Source: an uncultured Christensenellaceae bacterium (GTDB taxonomy: Bacteria; Bacillota; Clostridia; Christensenellales; Pumilibacteraceae). Taken from it: a stretch of DNA of 64,000 nt. Shown here piece after piece: positions 30,560 to 39,299 of the stretch. Position numbers and translations under genes: made by a program. The first letter of the stretch is position 1. Each line of letters opens with the position of its first letter. Where the stretch lies: positions 1 to 64,000 of the forward strand of contig CAJULK010000003.1 in assembly GCA_910587455.1 (NCBI GenBank). Direction: 5' to 3'. The notes beneath the pieces are model-generated. The model worked only from the letters and a program-made list of their open reading frames with translations. It searched no databases and had not been told where the DNA came from.

Positions 30560-31855
30560 TTGGAAATAAGAACGTTCAAAAAGGGAATACATCCGCCGCA
30601 CAATAAGCGCACGGACGGCGCCGAGCTTACAGAGTGTCCGGCGCCGGACACGGTGTACATACCGCTCGCGCAGCATATCGGCAAGCCCGCCGCGCTCTGC
30701 GTAGCGGTTGGAGATACTGTCAAAGCGGGAACGCTTGTCGGCAAAGCCGACGGGTTTGTTTCGGCTAACGTGTTTTCGTCGGTATCGGGCACCGTACGTG
30801 CGGTGCTGCGGCGCAAAACGCCTACGGGTGGTTGCGATCATGTTGTTATAGAAAACGACGGGCGCTACGAAAGCGAGAGTTTGCCGCAAATGACGAGCCG
30901 TGACCGCGACGCGCTTCTGTCGCGTATCAAAGATGCGGGATTGGTCGGAATGGGCGGCGCGGGATTCCCGACGCATGTCAAGTTTTCGCCCAAAAATCCC
31001 GTAGATACGTTTATAATAAACGCCGCCGAATGCGAGCCTTACATAACTTGCGATTACCGCTTGCTCGTCGAGCACACGGAAAGCGTGCTTACGGGCGCAA
31101 AGTATCTTGCCCTAACGCTCGGGCTCGACCGCTTTTACATAGGCATAGAGGACAATAAACCCGAAGCGGCAAAGGCGATATGCGCGGTTGCGGCAAGGCT
31201 CGGCATAAACGCGACGGCGGTACTGCTCAAAAGCAAATATCCGCAAGGCGCGGAAAAGCAGCTTATTTACGCCGTTACGAAGCGCAAAGTGCCGGAAGGC
31301 AAACTTCCCGCCGATATAGGAGCAGTAGTAGGCAATGTTCATACGGCATATGCGCTTTTCGACGCCGTTGAAAACAATACGCCGCTATATCGCCGCGCGT
31401 TAACGGTCTGCGGCGGCGGAGTGCGGAACGGCGGCAATCTGTGGGTGAGAACGGGCACGCTTTACGGAGATTGCGTGCGCTTTTGCGGCGGACCGAAAGA
31501 CAACTGCGTAAAACAGATATCGGGCGGACCTATGATGGGGTTTGCGCTCGACAGTTTGGATTATGCGGTGACAAAGACGACGGGATCGCTTTTGTTGCTG
31601 TCCGATTCCGAGGCTAACACCGTTCAGCCGAGCGCGTGCATAAACTGCGGAAGATGCGCGCGTGCGTGTCCGATGAATCTTATGCCCATGTATATCGACG
31701 CATATACGCTTCGCGGCGACTATGCGACGGCGAAACGGTATGGCGCGGCAAACTGCATCGAGTGCGGATGCTGCGCTTATACGTGTCCGGCAAAACGTCC
31801 TATCGTGCAATCGGTAAGACTGTGCAAAAAGAAAATAAGGGAGATGGGGTTATGA
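30560..31855 (+). CDS. rnfC: Rnf complex subunit RnfC
   Basis: The 431-aa product is the peripheral NADH/ferredoxin-handling subunit of the Rnf complex. It opens with FKKGIHPPHNK and a biotinyl-lipoyl-like domain, then GMGGAGFPTHVKF (nucleotide/FMN-binding glycine loop, about 131-143). Two [4Fe-4S] motifs lie near the C terminus: CINCGRCARACP (about 360) and CIECGCCAYTCP (about 399). The start is TTG at 30560 with AAAGG about 8 nt upstream. The stop overlaps rnfD (ATGA). The gene order C-D-G-E-A-B is that of clostridial Rnf operons. Confidence 0.95.
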   Translation: MEIRTFKKGIHPPHNKRTDGAELTECPAPDTVYIPLAQHIGKPAALCVAVGDTVKAGTLVGKADGFVSANVFSSVSGTVRAVLRRKTPTGGCDHVVIENDGRYESESLPQMTSRDRDALLSRIKDAGLVGMGGAGFPTHVKFSPKNPVDTFIINAAECEPYITCDYRLLVEHTESVLTGAKYLALTLGLDRFYIGIEDNKPEAAKAICAVAARLGINATAVLLKSKYPQGAEKQLIYAVTKRKVPEGKLPADIGAVVGNVHTAYALFDAVENNTPLYRRALTVCGGGVRNGGNLWVRTGTLYGDCVRFCGGPKDNCVKQISGGPMMGFALDSLDYAVTKTTGSLLLLSDSEANTVQPSACINCGRCARACPMNLMPMYIDAYTLRGDYATAKRYGAANCIECGCCAYTCPAKRPIVQSVRLCKKKIREMGL

Positions 31856-32940
31856 ACGTAGTTTCCGCTTCTCCGCATATATCGAATCGCAAAAATTCCA
31901 CGCGTCGGATAATGATCGACGTGCTTATAGCGTTGGTGCCGTGCCTTGTCGCGGCGTGCGTTTTTTACGGCTATCACGTCGTCGTCAATCTTGCTGTATG
32001 CCTTGCGTTCTGCTTTGTGTCGGAATTGCTGTACGGGCTGATAAAGAGCAAAAATTTCAACATCGAAAACGTAAAAAAATCGAGCGTGTTCGATATGTCG
32101 TTCGCTGTTACGGCAGTCATACTCACGTTGAATCTTCCCGCGGTCATGAACGTGTGGGGAATATGCGCGAAAAATTCGGCGGGCGCGGTGGTGTTCAGCT
32201 TCGATACCGTCGTTCTGTGCGCGCTCGGGTCGATATTTGCCGTAATGCTCGTGAAAATGCTTTTCGGCGGAATAGGCAGAAACTTTGCCAATCCCGCGTG
32301 TACGGCGCGCATATTTCTTTTCATCGCGTTCGGCGGCGCGGGTGCGTTCGTCACAGATTCGCTGTTTGCTGGCGGGCTTGCTTCCACGGGTGCGACTTGG
32401 CTCGGCACGCGCGATAACGTGAGCGGCAGTATGCTCTTGGATATGTTTTTAGGCAATACGCCCACGGCGGCGGTCGGCGAAACGTGCGTGATCGCTGTGC
32501 TTATCGGCTACGTCTATTTGTCTTGTCGGCGCGTCATAGATTTTCGCGTACCGCTGATGGTCGTGGGTTCGGCGGCGCTGTTTGTGTTCGTGTTCGACGT
32601 TATCCCGTCCGGAGCGCGCGGACTGAATATGCTTTATTCGCTCGTCGCGCACGTAATGTCCGGCGGACTTCTGTTCGGCGCGGTATTCATGGCGACCGAT
32701 TATTCGACAAGCCCCAATACTTTTGCGGGTACTGCGGTGTTTGCCGTAGGTATCGGACTTGTAACGGCGCTTATTCGCTCGTTCGGCGCGTTTCCGGAAG
32801 GTTTTTCTTTCGCGCTGCTCGTAATGAATCTTGTCGTGCCGCTTCTCGATAAATACATAGTACCCAAGCCGTTCGGTTACGTGAAACAGGCGAAAGAAAA
32901 GAAGCGCAAAAGCGCAAAGGCGGTGAACGATGAAAAATAG
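31852..32940 (+). CDS. rnfD: Rnf complex subunit RnfD
   Basis: The 362-aa product is an integral membrane flavoprotein of Rnf. It has about nine or ten membrane segments and family blocks such as HISNRKNSTRRIMIDVLIALVPC, GIGRNFANPACTARIF and VFMATDYSTSPNT. The covalent-FMN Thr is probably in LASTGATWLG (about residues 176-185). Compared with the usual DxxTGATPL motif the Asp three before Thr is Leu and Pro is Trp. The start overlaps rnfC, and the end overlaps rnfG by 11 nt. Confidence 0.94.
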   Translation: MNVVSASPHISNRKNSTRRIMIDVLIALVPCLVAACVFYGYHVVVNLAVCLAFCFVSELLYGLIKSKNFNIENVKKSSVFDMSFAVTAVILTLNLPAVMNVWGICAKNSAGAVVFSFDTVVLCALGSIFAVMLVKMLFGGIGRNFANPACTARIFLFIAFGGAGAFVTDSLFAGGLASTGATWLGTRDNVSGSMLLDMFLGNTPTAAVGETCVIAVLIGYVYLSCRRVIDFRVPLMVVGSAALFVFVFDVIPSGARGLNMLYSLVAHVMSGGLLFGAVFMATDYSTSPNTFAGTAVFAVGIGLVTALIRSFGAFPEGFSFALLVMNLVVPLLDKYIVPKPFGYVKQAKEKKRKSAKAVNDEK

Positions 32941-33589
32941 ATCGCTTGCCGCCGCAATGAAGGCGACGCTCGTATTGCTGATAATTTCGGCTGTGTGCGT
33001 GGCGGTGCTGTGCCTGTGCAATATGTTTTTTCCCAAGTATGTGCCCGTGCTCGACGCGGCTACGGCAAAACTTATAAACGGCATATGCGAAACGGGTCGG
33101 TCCGATAAAGACGCGTTCGACGGCGGCTACATAGTGCTTCTTCGAGAGGACGAATACGGCGTGACGCTGTCCGATTACAATAAGTCCAACAAGTCCCGAA
33201 AAGCCGAAGTGCTCGCAGTGTACGCACAGCCCAAGGGCGTAAATGCAGGTGCGTACATAATAGAATCGCAGGCGGCGGGGCGCGACGGAAACATAATAAT
33301 CCTCACCGCGTACCGAGACGGCGCTATCGTCGGCGCTACGGTCAAAAAGCAAGGCGAGAGCTATTTTTCCAAACTGCCCGCCGATTTATTTCAGTCGAAC
33401 GTCGTAGGACGTCCGGCTACGGACGACATAAATCTGCCTGCCGAACTCGAAAAAACGGGTGCGACTTTATCGCTCACCGCGGTCAACAATGCGCTCGGAA
33501 TATCCAACGTGTTCGTGCGAAGCTACGGCGATAAACTGCGCGAAGTTATCAACGAATTATCCAAGGAGACGCTCGAAACGAATGACTAA
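32930..33589 (+). CDS. rnfG: Rnf complex subunit RnfG
   Basis: The 219-aa product has one N-terminal membrane anchor (ATLVLLIISAVCVAVLCLCNMFF) and an extracytoplasmic FMN-binding domain. The FMN-attachment region is LEKTGATLSLTAVNNAL (about 173-189), with Thr as the expected acceptor. The usual Asp three residues before Thr is Leu. In the complex RnfG passes electrons between RnfD and RnfC/RnfB. It overlaps rnfD by 11 nt and rnfE by 8 nt. Confidence 0.93.
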   Translation: MKNRSLAAAMKATLVLLIISAVCVAVLCLCNMFFPKYVPVLDAATAKLINGICETGRSDKDAFDGGYIVLLREDEYGVTLSDYNKSNKSRKAEVLAVYAQPKGVNAGAYIIESQAAGRDGNIIILTAYRDGAIVGATVKKQGESYFSKLPADLFQSNVVGRPATDDINLPAELEKTGATLSLTAVNNALGISNVFVRSYGDKLREVINELSKETLETND

Positions 33590-34193
33590 ATCGGAATTCA
33601 AAAGAACGGCGCTCGGCGGACTTACGAATAATCCCGTGTTTGTGCTCGTGCTCGGCATGTGTCCCACGATAGCCAAGTCGGACAACGTCATAAATGCGGT
33701 GTCGCTCGGTCTTTGTACGGCGTTCGTGCTTGTATTTTCGAACCTGATTATATCGGCGCTTCGCAAGCTCATTCCCGACAAAGTGCATCTTCCGGCGTAC
33801 ATAATAATTATCGCGTCGCTCGTCACGTTTGTGCAAATGGTGGTTTCGTCGTTTCTTCCGTCGCTTAACGACAGCATAGGCGCGTTTATATCGCTGATAA
33901 CCGTAAACTGCATAATACTCGGCAGAGCGGAAGCGTTTGCCGGCAAGAACAAGGTTTTGCCGTCGCTCATAGACGGACTGTCGATGGGACTCGGTTTTAT
34001 AGTGGCTATAACGCTTTTGGGCGGAGTCAGACAGCTTTTGACGCTTGCGTTCGGCAGCGGCTTTTTCGATCAGACCATGGGCGGATTTATAGTGCTCGGG
34101 CTTATAATGGCGGCGTTTAACGCCGTATACTCGGCGGTAAAGGCGCGTATGCTCAAAAGAACGCCGCTCATCGAGAGGGGGGCGGAAGCGTAA
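33582..34193 (+). CDS. rnfE: Rnf complex subunit RnfE
   Basis: The 203-aa product is an integral membrane subunit homologous to RnfA. Six membrane segments include the family blocks NNPVFVLVLGMCPTIAKSDNVINAVSLG and FISLITVNCIILGRAEAF, with DGLSMGLGFIVAITLLGGVRQLL. RnfE and RnfA form the antiparallel pair that binds a membrane [2Fe-2S] cluster; the Cys in LGMCPT and VNCIILG fit this. The ATG at 33582 overlaps rnfG, and its stop shares a base with rnfA. Confidence 0.95.
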   Translation: MTKSEFKRTALGGLTNNPVFVLVLGMCPTIAKSDNVINAVSLGLCTAFVLVFSNLIISALRKLIPDKVHLPAYIIIIASLVTFVQMVVSSFLPSLNDSIGAFISLITVNCIILGRAEAFAGKNKVLPSLIDGLSMGLGFIVAITLLGGVRQLLTLAFGSGFFDQTMGGFIVLGLIMAAFNAVYSAVKARMLKRTPLIERGAEA

Positions 34194-34783
34194 TGGAATA
34201 CTTTCTCGGAATAATATCTATCGTTATATCGAGTTTGCTCACAAACAACGTAGTGCTCAATCAGAGCATAGGTATGTGCCCGTTCCTCGGCGTAAGCAAA
34301 AAAACGCAGTCGGCGATCGGGATGGGGCTTGCCGTTACTTTCGTTATAACGATCGCGTCGTGCGTGTGTTGGGTGCTTTACACTTACGTGCTCGATCTAC
34401 TCGGCATCGGGTATTTGAGCACGGTAGCGTTCATACTCGTGATAGCGTCGCTCGTGCAGCTTTTGGATATAGTGCTCAAAAAGCTGTCGCCCGCGCTTTA
34501 CAGCTCGCTCGGCGTGTATCTCGCACTCATTACGACCAACTGCGCGGTGCTCGGTACGGCAAACTCGGTCATAGCGCAAGGTCTCGACTTTTTCCAAACT
34601 TTTATGACGGGATTGACGATAGGTCTCGGCTTTACGCTCGCGCTTATCATCATGGCGGGCATACGCGAAAAACAAACGCTGTACGAAGTGCCGCGCCCGT
34701 TTGCGGGGTTTCCCATAGCGCTCGTAACTGCGGGGATCATGGCTATGGCGTTCTACGGCTTCAACGGCTTGTCGTTTACTTGA
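34193..34783 (+). CDS. rnfA: Rnf complex subunit RnfA
   Basis: The 196-aa product is the RnfA integral membrane subunit, with six membrane segments. Conserved stretches are LLTNNVVLNQSIGMCPFLGVSK and YLALITTNCAVLGTANSVI. The two cysteines (MCPF and NCAVLG) match those placed in the membrane [2Fe-2S] cluster shared with RnfE. The ATG overlaps the rnfE stop by one base. Confidence 0.95.
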   Translation: MEYFLGIISIVISSLLTNNVVLNQSIGMCPFLGVSKKTQSAIGMGLAVTFVITIASCVCWVLYTYVLDLLGIGYLSTVAFILVIASLVQLLDIVLKKLSPALYSSLGVYLALITTNCAVLGTANSVIAQGLDFFQTFMTGLTIGLGFTLALIIMAGIREKQTLYEVPRPFAGFPIALVTAGIMAMAFYGFNGLSFT

Positions 34784-34796
34784 CGGGGGATAAAGC

Positions 34797-35624
34797 ATGG
34801 AAATATTTTTGAATATAATGGAAATATTTTTGAATATAGTAGTTCCCGTTTTGATCGTAGCCGTGCTCGCCGCGCTGTTCGCGTTCTGTCTTTCTTTTCT
34901 CGGCGATAAGCTCGCCGTAGAGCGCGACCCGAAGATAGACGAGATAGAGCATAATCTTTCGGGCGCAAACTGCGGAGGTTGCGGTTATGCGGGGTGTTCG
35001 CAGTTTGCGGAAGCGCTGTTTAAGGGCGAAGCCGATATTTCGCGCTGTAATCCCACGCCGCCCGACAATAAAAAAGCAATCGCAAAGATCCTCGGTATGG
35101 ACGCGTTCGAGAGCGAAGCGACAGTAGCCGTCGTGCACTGCGCAGGCGGAAACCGTGCCGCAGACAAATATGCATATCAAGGCTTCGGCGATTGTAAAGC
35201 CGCGGAGCTTCTCGCAGGCGGGAGCAAGGCGTGCGAATACGGGTGCATGGGAATGTGTTCGTGCGTATCGGCTTGCGGATACAATAGCGTAAAGATCTGC
35301 AAGGATACGGGCGCGTCGGTAGTGGATAAAACGAGCTGTACGTCGTGCGGAAACTGTATATCGTCGTGCCCCAAGGGAATCATCGGCAGGATACCCAAAT
35401 CGGCAAGGGTGTATATAGCGTGCTCGAGCCATGCGAAAGGCAAGGACGTTATGTCCGTGTGCAAGGTGGGCTGTATAGCCTGCGGAAAATGCGAAAGAAC
35501 GTGCCCCGAAGGCGCTATAAAAATCGAAAACAATTTACCCGTTATAGATTACGAAAAGTGCGTGTCGTGCGGGAAATGCGTGGAATGTTGTCCGCGTAAG
35601 TGTATCTTGTTTCACGGCGAATGA
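34797..35624 (+). CDS. rnfB: Rnf complex subunit RnfB
   Basis: The 275-aa product is the ferredoxin-accepting subunit. An N-terminal membrane helix (VVPVLIVAVLAALFAFCLSFL) is followed by a 4Fe-4S domain (CGGCGYAGCSQFAEALFKG). After a spacer come ferredoxin-type motifs CTSCGNCISSCP, CIACGKCERTCP and CVSCGKCVECCP. The first 21 bp are duplicated in tandem, so the protein begins MEIFLNIMEIFLNI. Either ATG (34797 or 34818) could start translation, but GGGGGA favours the first. It is the last gene of the operon, before a strong terminator. Confidence 0.94.
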   Translation: MEIFLNIMEIFLNIVVPVLIVAVLAALFAFCLSFLGDKLAVERDPKIDEIEHNLSGANCGGCGYAGCSQFAEALFKGEADISRCNPTPPDNKKAIAKILGMDAFESEATVAVVHCAGGNRAADKYAYQGFGDCKAAELLAGGSKACEYGCMGMCSCVSACGYNSVKICKDTGASVVDKTSCTSCGNCISSCPKGIIGRIPKSARVYIACSSHAKGKDVMSVCKVGCIACGKCERTCPEGAIKIENNLPVIDYEKCVSCGKCVECCPRKCILFHGE

Positions 35625-35660
35625 ATGCGGCACGGCGATAGCGTCATGCTCGGCAACACA

Positions 35661-35688
35661 AAAGGCGGCACATTGTGTGCCGCCTTTT
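35661..35688 (+). terminator. Terminator of the rnf operon
   Basis: AAAGGCGGCACA (35661-35672) and TGTGCCGCCTTT (35676-35687) form a perfect 12-bp stem with a 3-nt loop, followed by T. The converging gdhA gene could also use it. Confidence 0.85.
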
Positions 35689-35725
35689 ATATAGCCGTTT
35701 TAATTTAGATATCTGCGATCTTGTA

Positions 35726-37054
35726 TCATACGCCTTGAGCTATCATGGCCTGCGCAACTTTAAGGAATCCGGCGATATTTGCGCCCGAAACGTAATCGGT
35801 TGCTTTGGCATACGCTTTTGCCGCGTCAGACGTCTTTTCGAAAATGCCTTTCATTATGCCTTTGAGTTTGTCGTCTACTTCTTGGAACGTCCAGGCGAGT
35901 CGCTGAGAGTTTTGGCTCATTTCGAGCGCGGAAACGGCAACGCCGCCGGCATTGGCTGCTTTTGCGGGCATGAACAGTTTTCCTGCCGATTGGAAAGCGT
36001 TTATCGCGGCTGTCGTAGACGGCATGTTCGCACCTTCGCCGATTGCCGTCACGCCGTTCTTTATAAGCGTTGCGGCGTCGTTTTCGTCGAGTTCGTTTTG
36101 CGTGGCGCAGGGCAGTGCGATGTCGCATTTGACAACCCATACTTTGCCCGAATCGTGATATTCGGCGCTCTTGACGCGTTCGGCGTATTCTTTTATGCGC
36201 CCGCGCTTGACTTCCTTGATGTCGCGCACGACGTCGAGGTTTATGCCGTTCTTGTCGTATACCCAACCGTTGGAATCGGACATCGTAACTACTTTTGCGC
36301 CGAGCGCCGCGGCTTTCTGTGCCGCATAAATAGCGACGTTGCCCGAGCCTGATATCGCCACGGTCATGCCTTTAATGTCTTTGCCGTCGGCGCGAAGCAT
36401 GTTATCGACTATGTATACAAGCCCGTAACCGGTTGCTTCCGTTCTGGCGAGCGAGCCGCCGTAGGTGAGTCCTTTGCCGGTAAGTACGCCCTCATAAACG
36501 TTTTTAATGCGCTTATACTGACCGTACATATAGCCTATTTCGCGCCCGCCGACGCCGATATCGCCCGCAGGTACGTCAACGTCCGCGCCGATATGCCGTG
36601 CAAGCTCGGTCATAAAACTTTGGCAGAAATCGCGTATCTCGCGTTCCGATTTGCCCTTGGGGTCAAAATCCGAACCGCCTTTGCCGCCGCCGATGGGAAG
36701 CCCCGTGAGCGAATTTTTGAATATTTGCTCAAAACCGAGAAATTTGATGATGGAAAGATTGACCGACGGATGAAGTCTTAGCCCGCCTTTGTAAGGTCCG
36801 ATTGCGTTGTTGAACTGAATACGGTAGCCGCGGTTTACGCGCATATTGCCTTTATCGTCCGTCCAAGGCACACGGAACATTATCTGTCTGTCCGGTTCCG
36901 TTATCCGTTCGAGCACCGCATTGTGCTTATATACCGGATCGCTGTCTATAACGGGTTTGATCGTTAAGAGAACCTCGTCCACGGCTTGCATGAATTCGGG
37001 TTGACCGGCGTTTCTTGCGGCGACGGACTCGCGCACTTCTTCGATATATGACAT
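35726..37054 (-). CDS. gdhA: NAD(P)-dependent glutamate dehydrogenase
   Basis: The 442-aa product is a hexameric-type GDH interconverting glutamate with 2-oxoglutarate and ammonia. Conserved blocks are GPYKGGLRLHPSVN, LPIGGGKGGSDFDPKGKS with the catalytic Lys region, DVPAGDIGVGGREIGYMYGQYK and the Rossmann motif AISGSGNVAIYAA. Length suits the 445-450-aa NADP-type family. The start ATG at 37054 has AAGGAGAT 4-6 nt upstream; a longer frame reaching 37180 is not family-like. It has its own promoter and converges with rnfB. Confidence 0.96.
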   Translation of the reverse strand: MSYIEEVRESVAARNAGQPEFMQAVDEVLLTIKPVIDSDPVYKHNAVLERITEPDRQIMFRVPWTDDKGNMRVNRGYRIQFNNAIGPYKGGLRLHPSVNLSIIKFLGFEQIFKNSLTGLPIGGGKGGSDFDPKGKSEREIRDFCQSFMTELARHIGADVDVPAGDIGVGGREIGYMYGQYKRIKNVYEGVLTGKGLTYGGSLARTEATGYGLVYIVDNMLRADGKDIKGMTVAISGSGNVAIYAAQKAAALGAKVVTMSDSNGWVYDKNGINLDVVRDIKEVKRGRIKEYAERVKSAEYHDSGKVWVVKCDIALPCATQNELDENDAATLIKNGVTAIGEGANMPSTTAAINAFQSAGKLFMPAKAANAGGVAVSALEMSQNSQRLAWTFQEVDDKLKGIMKGIFEKTSDAAKAYAKATDYVSGANIAGFLKVAQAMIAQGV

Positions 37055-37116
37055 ATACATCTCCTTAAAATACAATAGCGCCGCGGATGTCCACAGCGCC
37101 ATTGCTTGATGAATAT

Positions 37117-37146
37117 ATTGTAAATCCGCGCGTCGTAATTTGTCAA
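37117..37146 (-). promoter_or_regulatory. Promoter of gdhA
   Basis: On the minus strand TTGACA (37141-37146) and TACAAT (37117-37122) with an 18-bp spacer. The leader of about 55 nt contains GCGC..GCGC self-complementary patches. Confidence 0.7.
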
Positions 37147-37357
37147 GCGAATGAAAGCGATTTTTATCGACTTTGTTCAAGTTATTTTCATAACAACACC
37201 GATAATTTAATATATATAATAATACTTTTAGCGCGCAACAGCGATATAAAAATATAATACAGCGTGCATTTTGCGGTATAATATAATAAAATAGGGCTAA
37301 AATAACCCGATTTGTCGTATTTTTAGCTTGTTCGGAGTATTGCGGAAATTTCTCGCG
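37147..37357. other. AT-rich divergent intergenic region
   Basis: Between the gdhA and degV promoters lie about 210 AT-rich bases with several extra -10-like hexamers (for example TATAAT at 37253-37258 and 37277-37282) but no matching -35 boxes. No gene, strong hairpin or known RNA was recognised. It may be a regulatory region. Confidence 0.4.
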
Positions 37358-37387
37358 TTGACTGAATTTGCGGCAAAATGGTATAAT
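37358..37387 (+). promoter_or_regulatory. Promoter of degV
   Basis: TTGACT (37358-37363), an 18-bp spacer and TATAAT (37382-37387). The leader is about 38 nt with a small hairpin TGCC..GGCA and GGGAGGA before the ATG. Confidence 0.72.
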
Positions 37388-37431
37388 ATATGTAACGAAA
37401 AGAATGCCCGTTCGGCAGTCGGGAGGACGTT

Positions 37432-38265
37432 ATGGTAAAATTTGTGGTCGATTCGACGTTTTGTTTGACTCGCGAATACGCGGAAGCGCACGATATTCGC
37501 ATAGTCAGTCTTACGCTTACGCTCGGAGATAAGGAATATGTAGAAGGGTATTCCGACGAATGGGGTGAGTTTTACAGAGATTATGCCAACGGCAAGAACG
37601 CCGCAAAAACGTCGCAGCCGTCGCCTAAGGCGTTTATGAACGCCGTGGACGAAGCGCTCGGAGGAAGCGACGACAGCGAAGTGATAATAATGACTATAGC
37701 GGAACGGTTGAGCGGTACCATAGGTTCCGCAAAGATTGCGGCAATGCAGTATCCCGAAAAGAAGGTCGCCGCTATAGATTCGGCGCAGTCGGGCACGTCG
37801 TCGCTCGCATTTTTGCGCCAGATGATAAATGCGCGCGACGAGGGTATGAGTTTTTCAGAGCTTTTGGCGTATGCCGAAGATCTTAAAAGCCGCGTGGCTT
37901 TGCAATTTATTCCCGCGTCGCTCACGGAGCTTGCGCGCGGCGGCAGAGTGAACAAAGCGCTGTCGCTTATAGGCAATATTCTCAAGATCAAGCCTGTATT
38001 CGAGTTTGCAAACAATAGCATACAGGTGTATGCAAAGACGCTCGGCATGAACAAAGCCATCACGGCGGCGATCGGGCGTCTGCCTAAAAAGACGGACGAA
38101 CTGTTCTTGACTTATATAGGCGACGACAAACATATTCCGCAGCTCAAAGAGCGCATGCTCGGCGAGTTCGGTCTTTCGGATATAGATGTCGTTCCCATGT
38201 GTCCCGTAGCCGGTGCGCACGTCGGGATCGGCACTGTCGGGATAGTAAGCGTGGCAAGCAAATAA
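37432..38265 (+). CDS. DegV family fatty-acid-binding protein
   Basis: The 277-aa product belongs to the DegV/FakB family, which binds a fatty acid for phosphorylation by FakA. The N terminus FVVDSTFCLTREYAEAHDI, the TSQPSPKAFMNAVDEAL block, ERLSGTIGSAKIAA and DSAQSGTSSLAFLRQ are typical. LTELARGGRVNKALSLIGNILKIKPVFEF is the fatty-acid-pocket region, and the C terminus carries AHVGIGTVGI. GGGAGGA is 6 nt before the ATG. The gene stands alone between its own promoter and terminator. No FakA is seen here. Confidence 0.9.
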   Translation: MVKFVVDSTFCLTREYAEAHDIRIVSLTLTLGDKEYVEGYSDEWGEFYRDYANGKNAAKTSQPSPKAFMNAVDEALGGSDDSEVIIMTIAERLSGTIGSAKIAAMQYPEKKVAAIDSAQSGTSSLAFLRQMINARDEGMSFSELLAYAEDLKSRVALQFIPASLTELARGGRVNKALSLIGNILKIKPVFEFANNSIQVYAKTLGMNKAITAAIGRLPKKTDELFLTYIGDDKHIPQLKERMLGEFGLSDIDVVPMCPVAGAHVGIGTVGIVSVASK

Positions 38266-38290
38266 GTCATGCCGTAACGGCTGATTTCAA

Positions 38291-38327
38291 AAAAAGCGGC
38301 AAACGTCGAATGAGTTTGCCGCTTTTT
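38291..38327 (+). terminator. Terminator of degV
   Basis: AAAAAGCGGCAAAC (38291-38304) and GTTTGCCGCTTTTT (38314-38327) form a 14-bp stem with a 9-nt loop and a T run. The next 200 bp up to the deacetylase gene hold no clear gene. A possible CATAAT box lies near 38381. Confidence 0.88.
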
Positions 38328-38526
38328 GCCGTGCCGGAAAATATGCGGAGTTTGCTGTTTGCATAAAAGATGATATTCGGCATAATCGCATGAATACGCG
38401 AATAGAATACTTGTAGTTTGCGAAAGACGGCGGCGCGTATTGCATAAGGTTCAAAATCGGCTAAAAAACGACAAAAATTACAATGTCGGCGACCGCGAAT
38501 ATATGTTATTTTATAGGAGATGTCCG

Positions 38527-39294
38527 ATGAGGTTTTTGGTAGTCAAAAGACGGACGATTATTTTAGCCGTAGTTGCGGCAATCGTGCTTGCCGCGTGCGG
38601 AACGGGCGTGTATTATACGGGCGCTGCGGCTATCTACAACAACGTCAGTCCGAAGAAGGTTCCGATATATTCGGTCGAAACGGACGAGAAAGCCGTTGCG
38701 CTCACGTTCGACGCGGCGTGGGGTGCGGATAAAACGCTCGGCATACTCGAAACGCTCGAGCAAAAAGACGCATGTGCGACGTTCTTCCTCGTATCGTTTT
38801 GGGCGGAAAAGTATTCGGATACGCTCAAAACGCTCGCTGCTTCGCCGCGCATCGAGATAGGCACTCATTCCGCTACGCACCCGTACATGTCAAAGCTGTC
38901 TAAAAGTCAGCAGGCGCTCGAACTGAGCACGTCCAAATCGCTCATAGAGGGTATAACCGGAAAGAAGGTGGAGCTGTTCCGCCCGCCGTACGGCGACTAT
39001 TCGGACGCGCTTCTCGATACGGCAAAGGACAACGGCTTGTACACTATTCAGTGGGACGTGGATTCGCTCGATTGGAAAAATCTTTCCAAAGAGCAGATCA
39101 CCTCGAGAGTGGTCGGCGGCTGCAGAAACGGGAGCATAGTGTTGATGCACAACGACGGAAAGCATACGCTCGAAGCGCTGCCGTACATAATCGACGGGCT
39201 GCGCGCAAAAGGCTTCACGTTCAAGACGGTAGGCGAACTCATCTACAAAGAAGGTTATACGATCGATCATACGGGCAGACAAATAAGGAGTTAA
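38527..39294 (+). CDS. Polysaccharide deacetylase, PdaB-like
   Basis: The 255-aa product has an N-terminal membrane anchor or signal (TIILAVVAAIVLAACGTGVYY) and a NodB-homology domain. Motifs: TFDAAWGADKT (catalytic and metal Asp), GTHSATHPYMSKLS (metal His pair), FRPPYGDYSD and QWDVDSLDW, then IVLMHNDGKHTLEALP with the catalytic His. The arrangement FDAAWG plus SKLSKSQQALEL is close to PdaB of endospore formers, but a general peptidoglycan deacetylase is equally possible. TAGGAGA lies 6 nt before the ATG. It is followed after 5 bp by an SSB-like gene. Confidence 0.87.
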   Translation: MRFLVVKRRTIILAVVAAIVLAACGTGVYYTGAAAIYNNVSPKKVPIYSVETDEKAVALTFDAAWGADKTLGILETLEQKDACATFFLVSFWAEKYSDTLKTLAASPRIEIGTHSATHPYMSKLSKSQQALELSTSKSLIEGITGKKVELFRPPYGDYSDALLDTAKDNGLYTIQWDVDSLDWKNLSKEQITSRVVGGCRNGSIVLMHNDGKHTLEALPYIIDGLRAKGFTFKTVGELIYKEGYTIDHTGRQIRS

Positions 39295-39299
39295 ACCAT

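Noticed and set aside
38328..38526. A possible small RNA or riboswitch before the deacetylase gene
   Set aside because: Only weak -10-like boxes and no convincing stem-loops besides the degV terminator.
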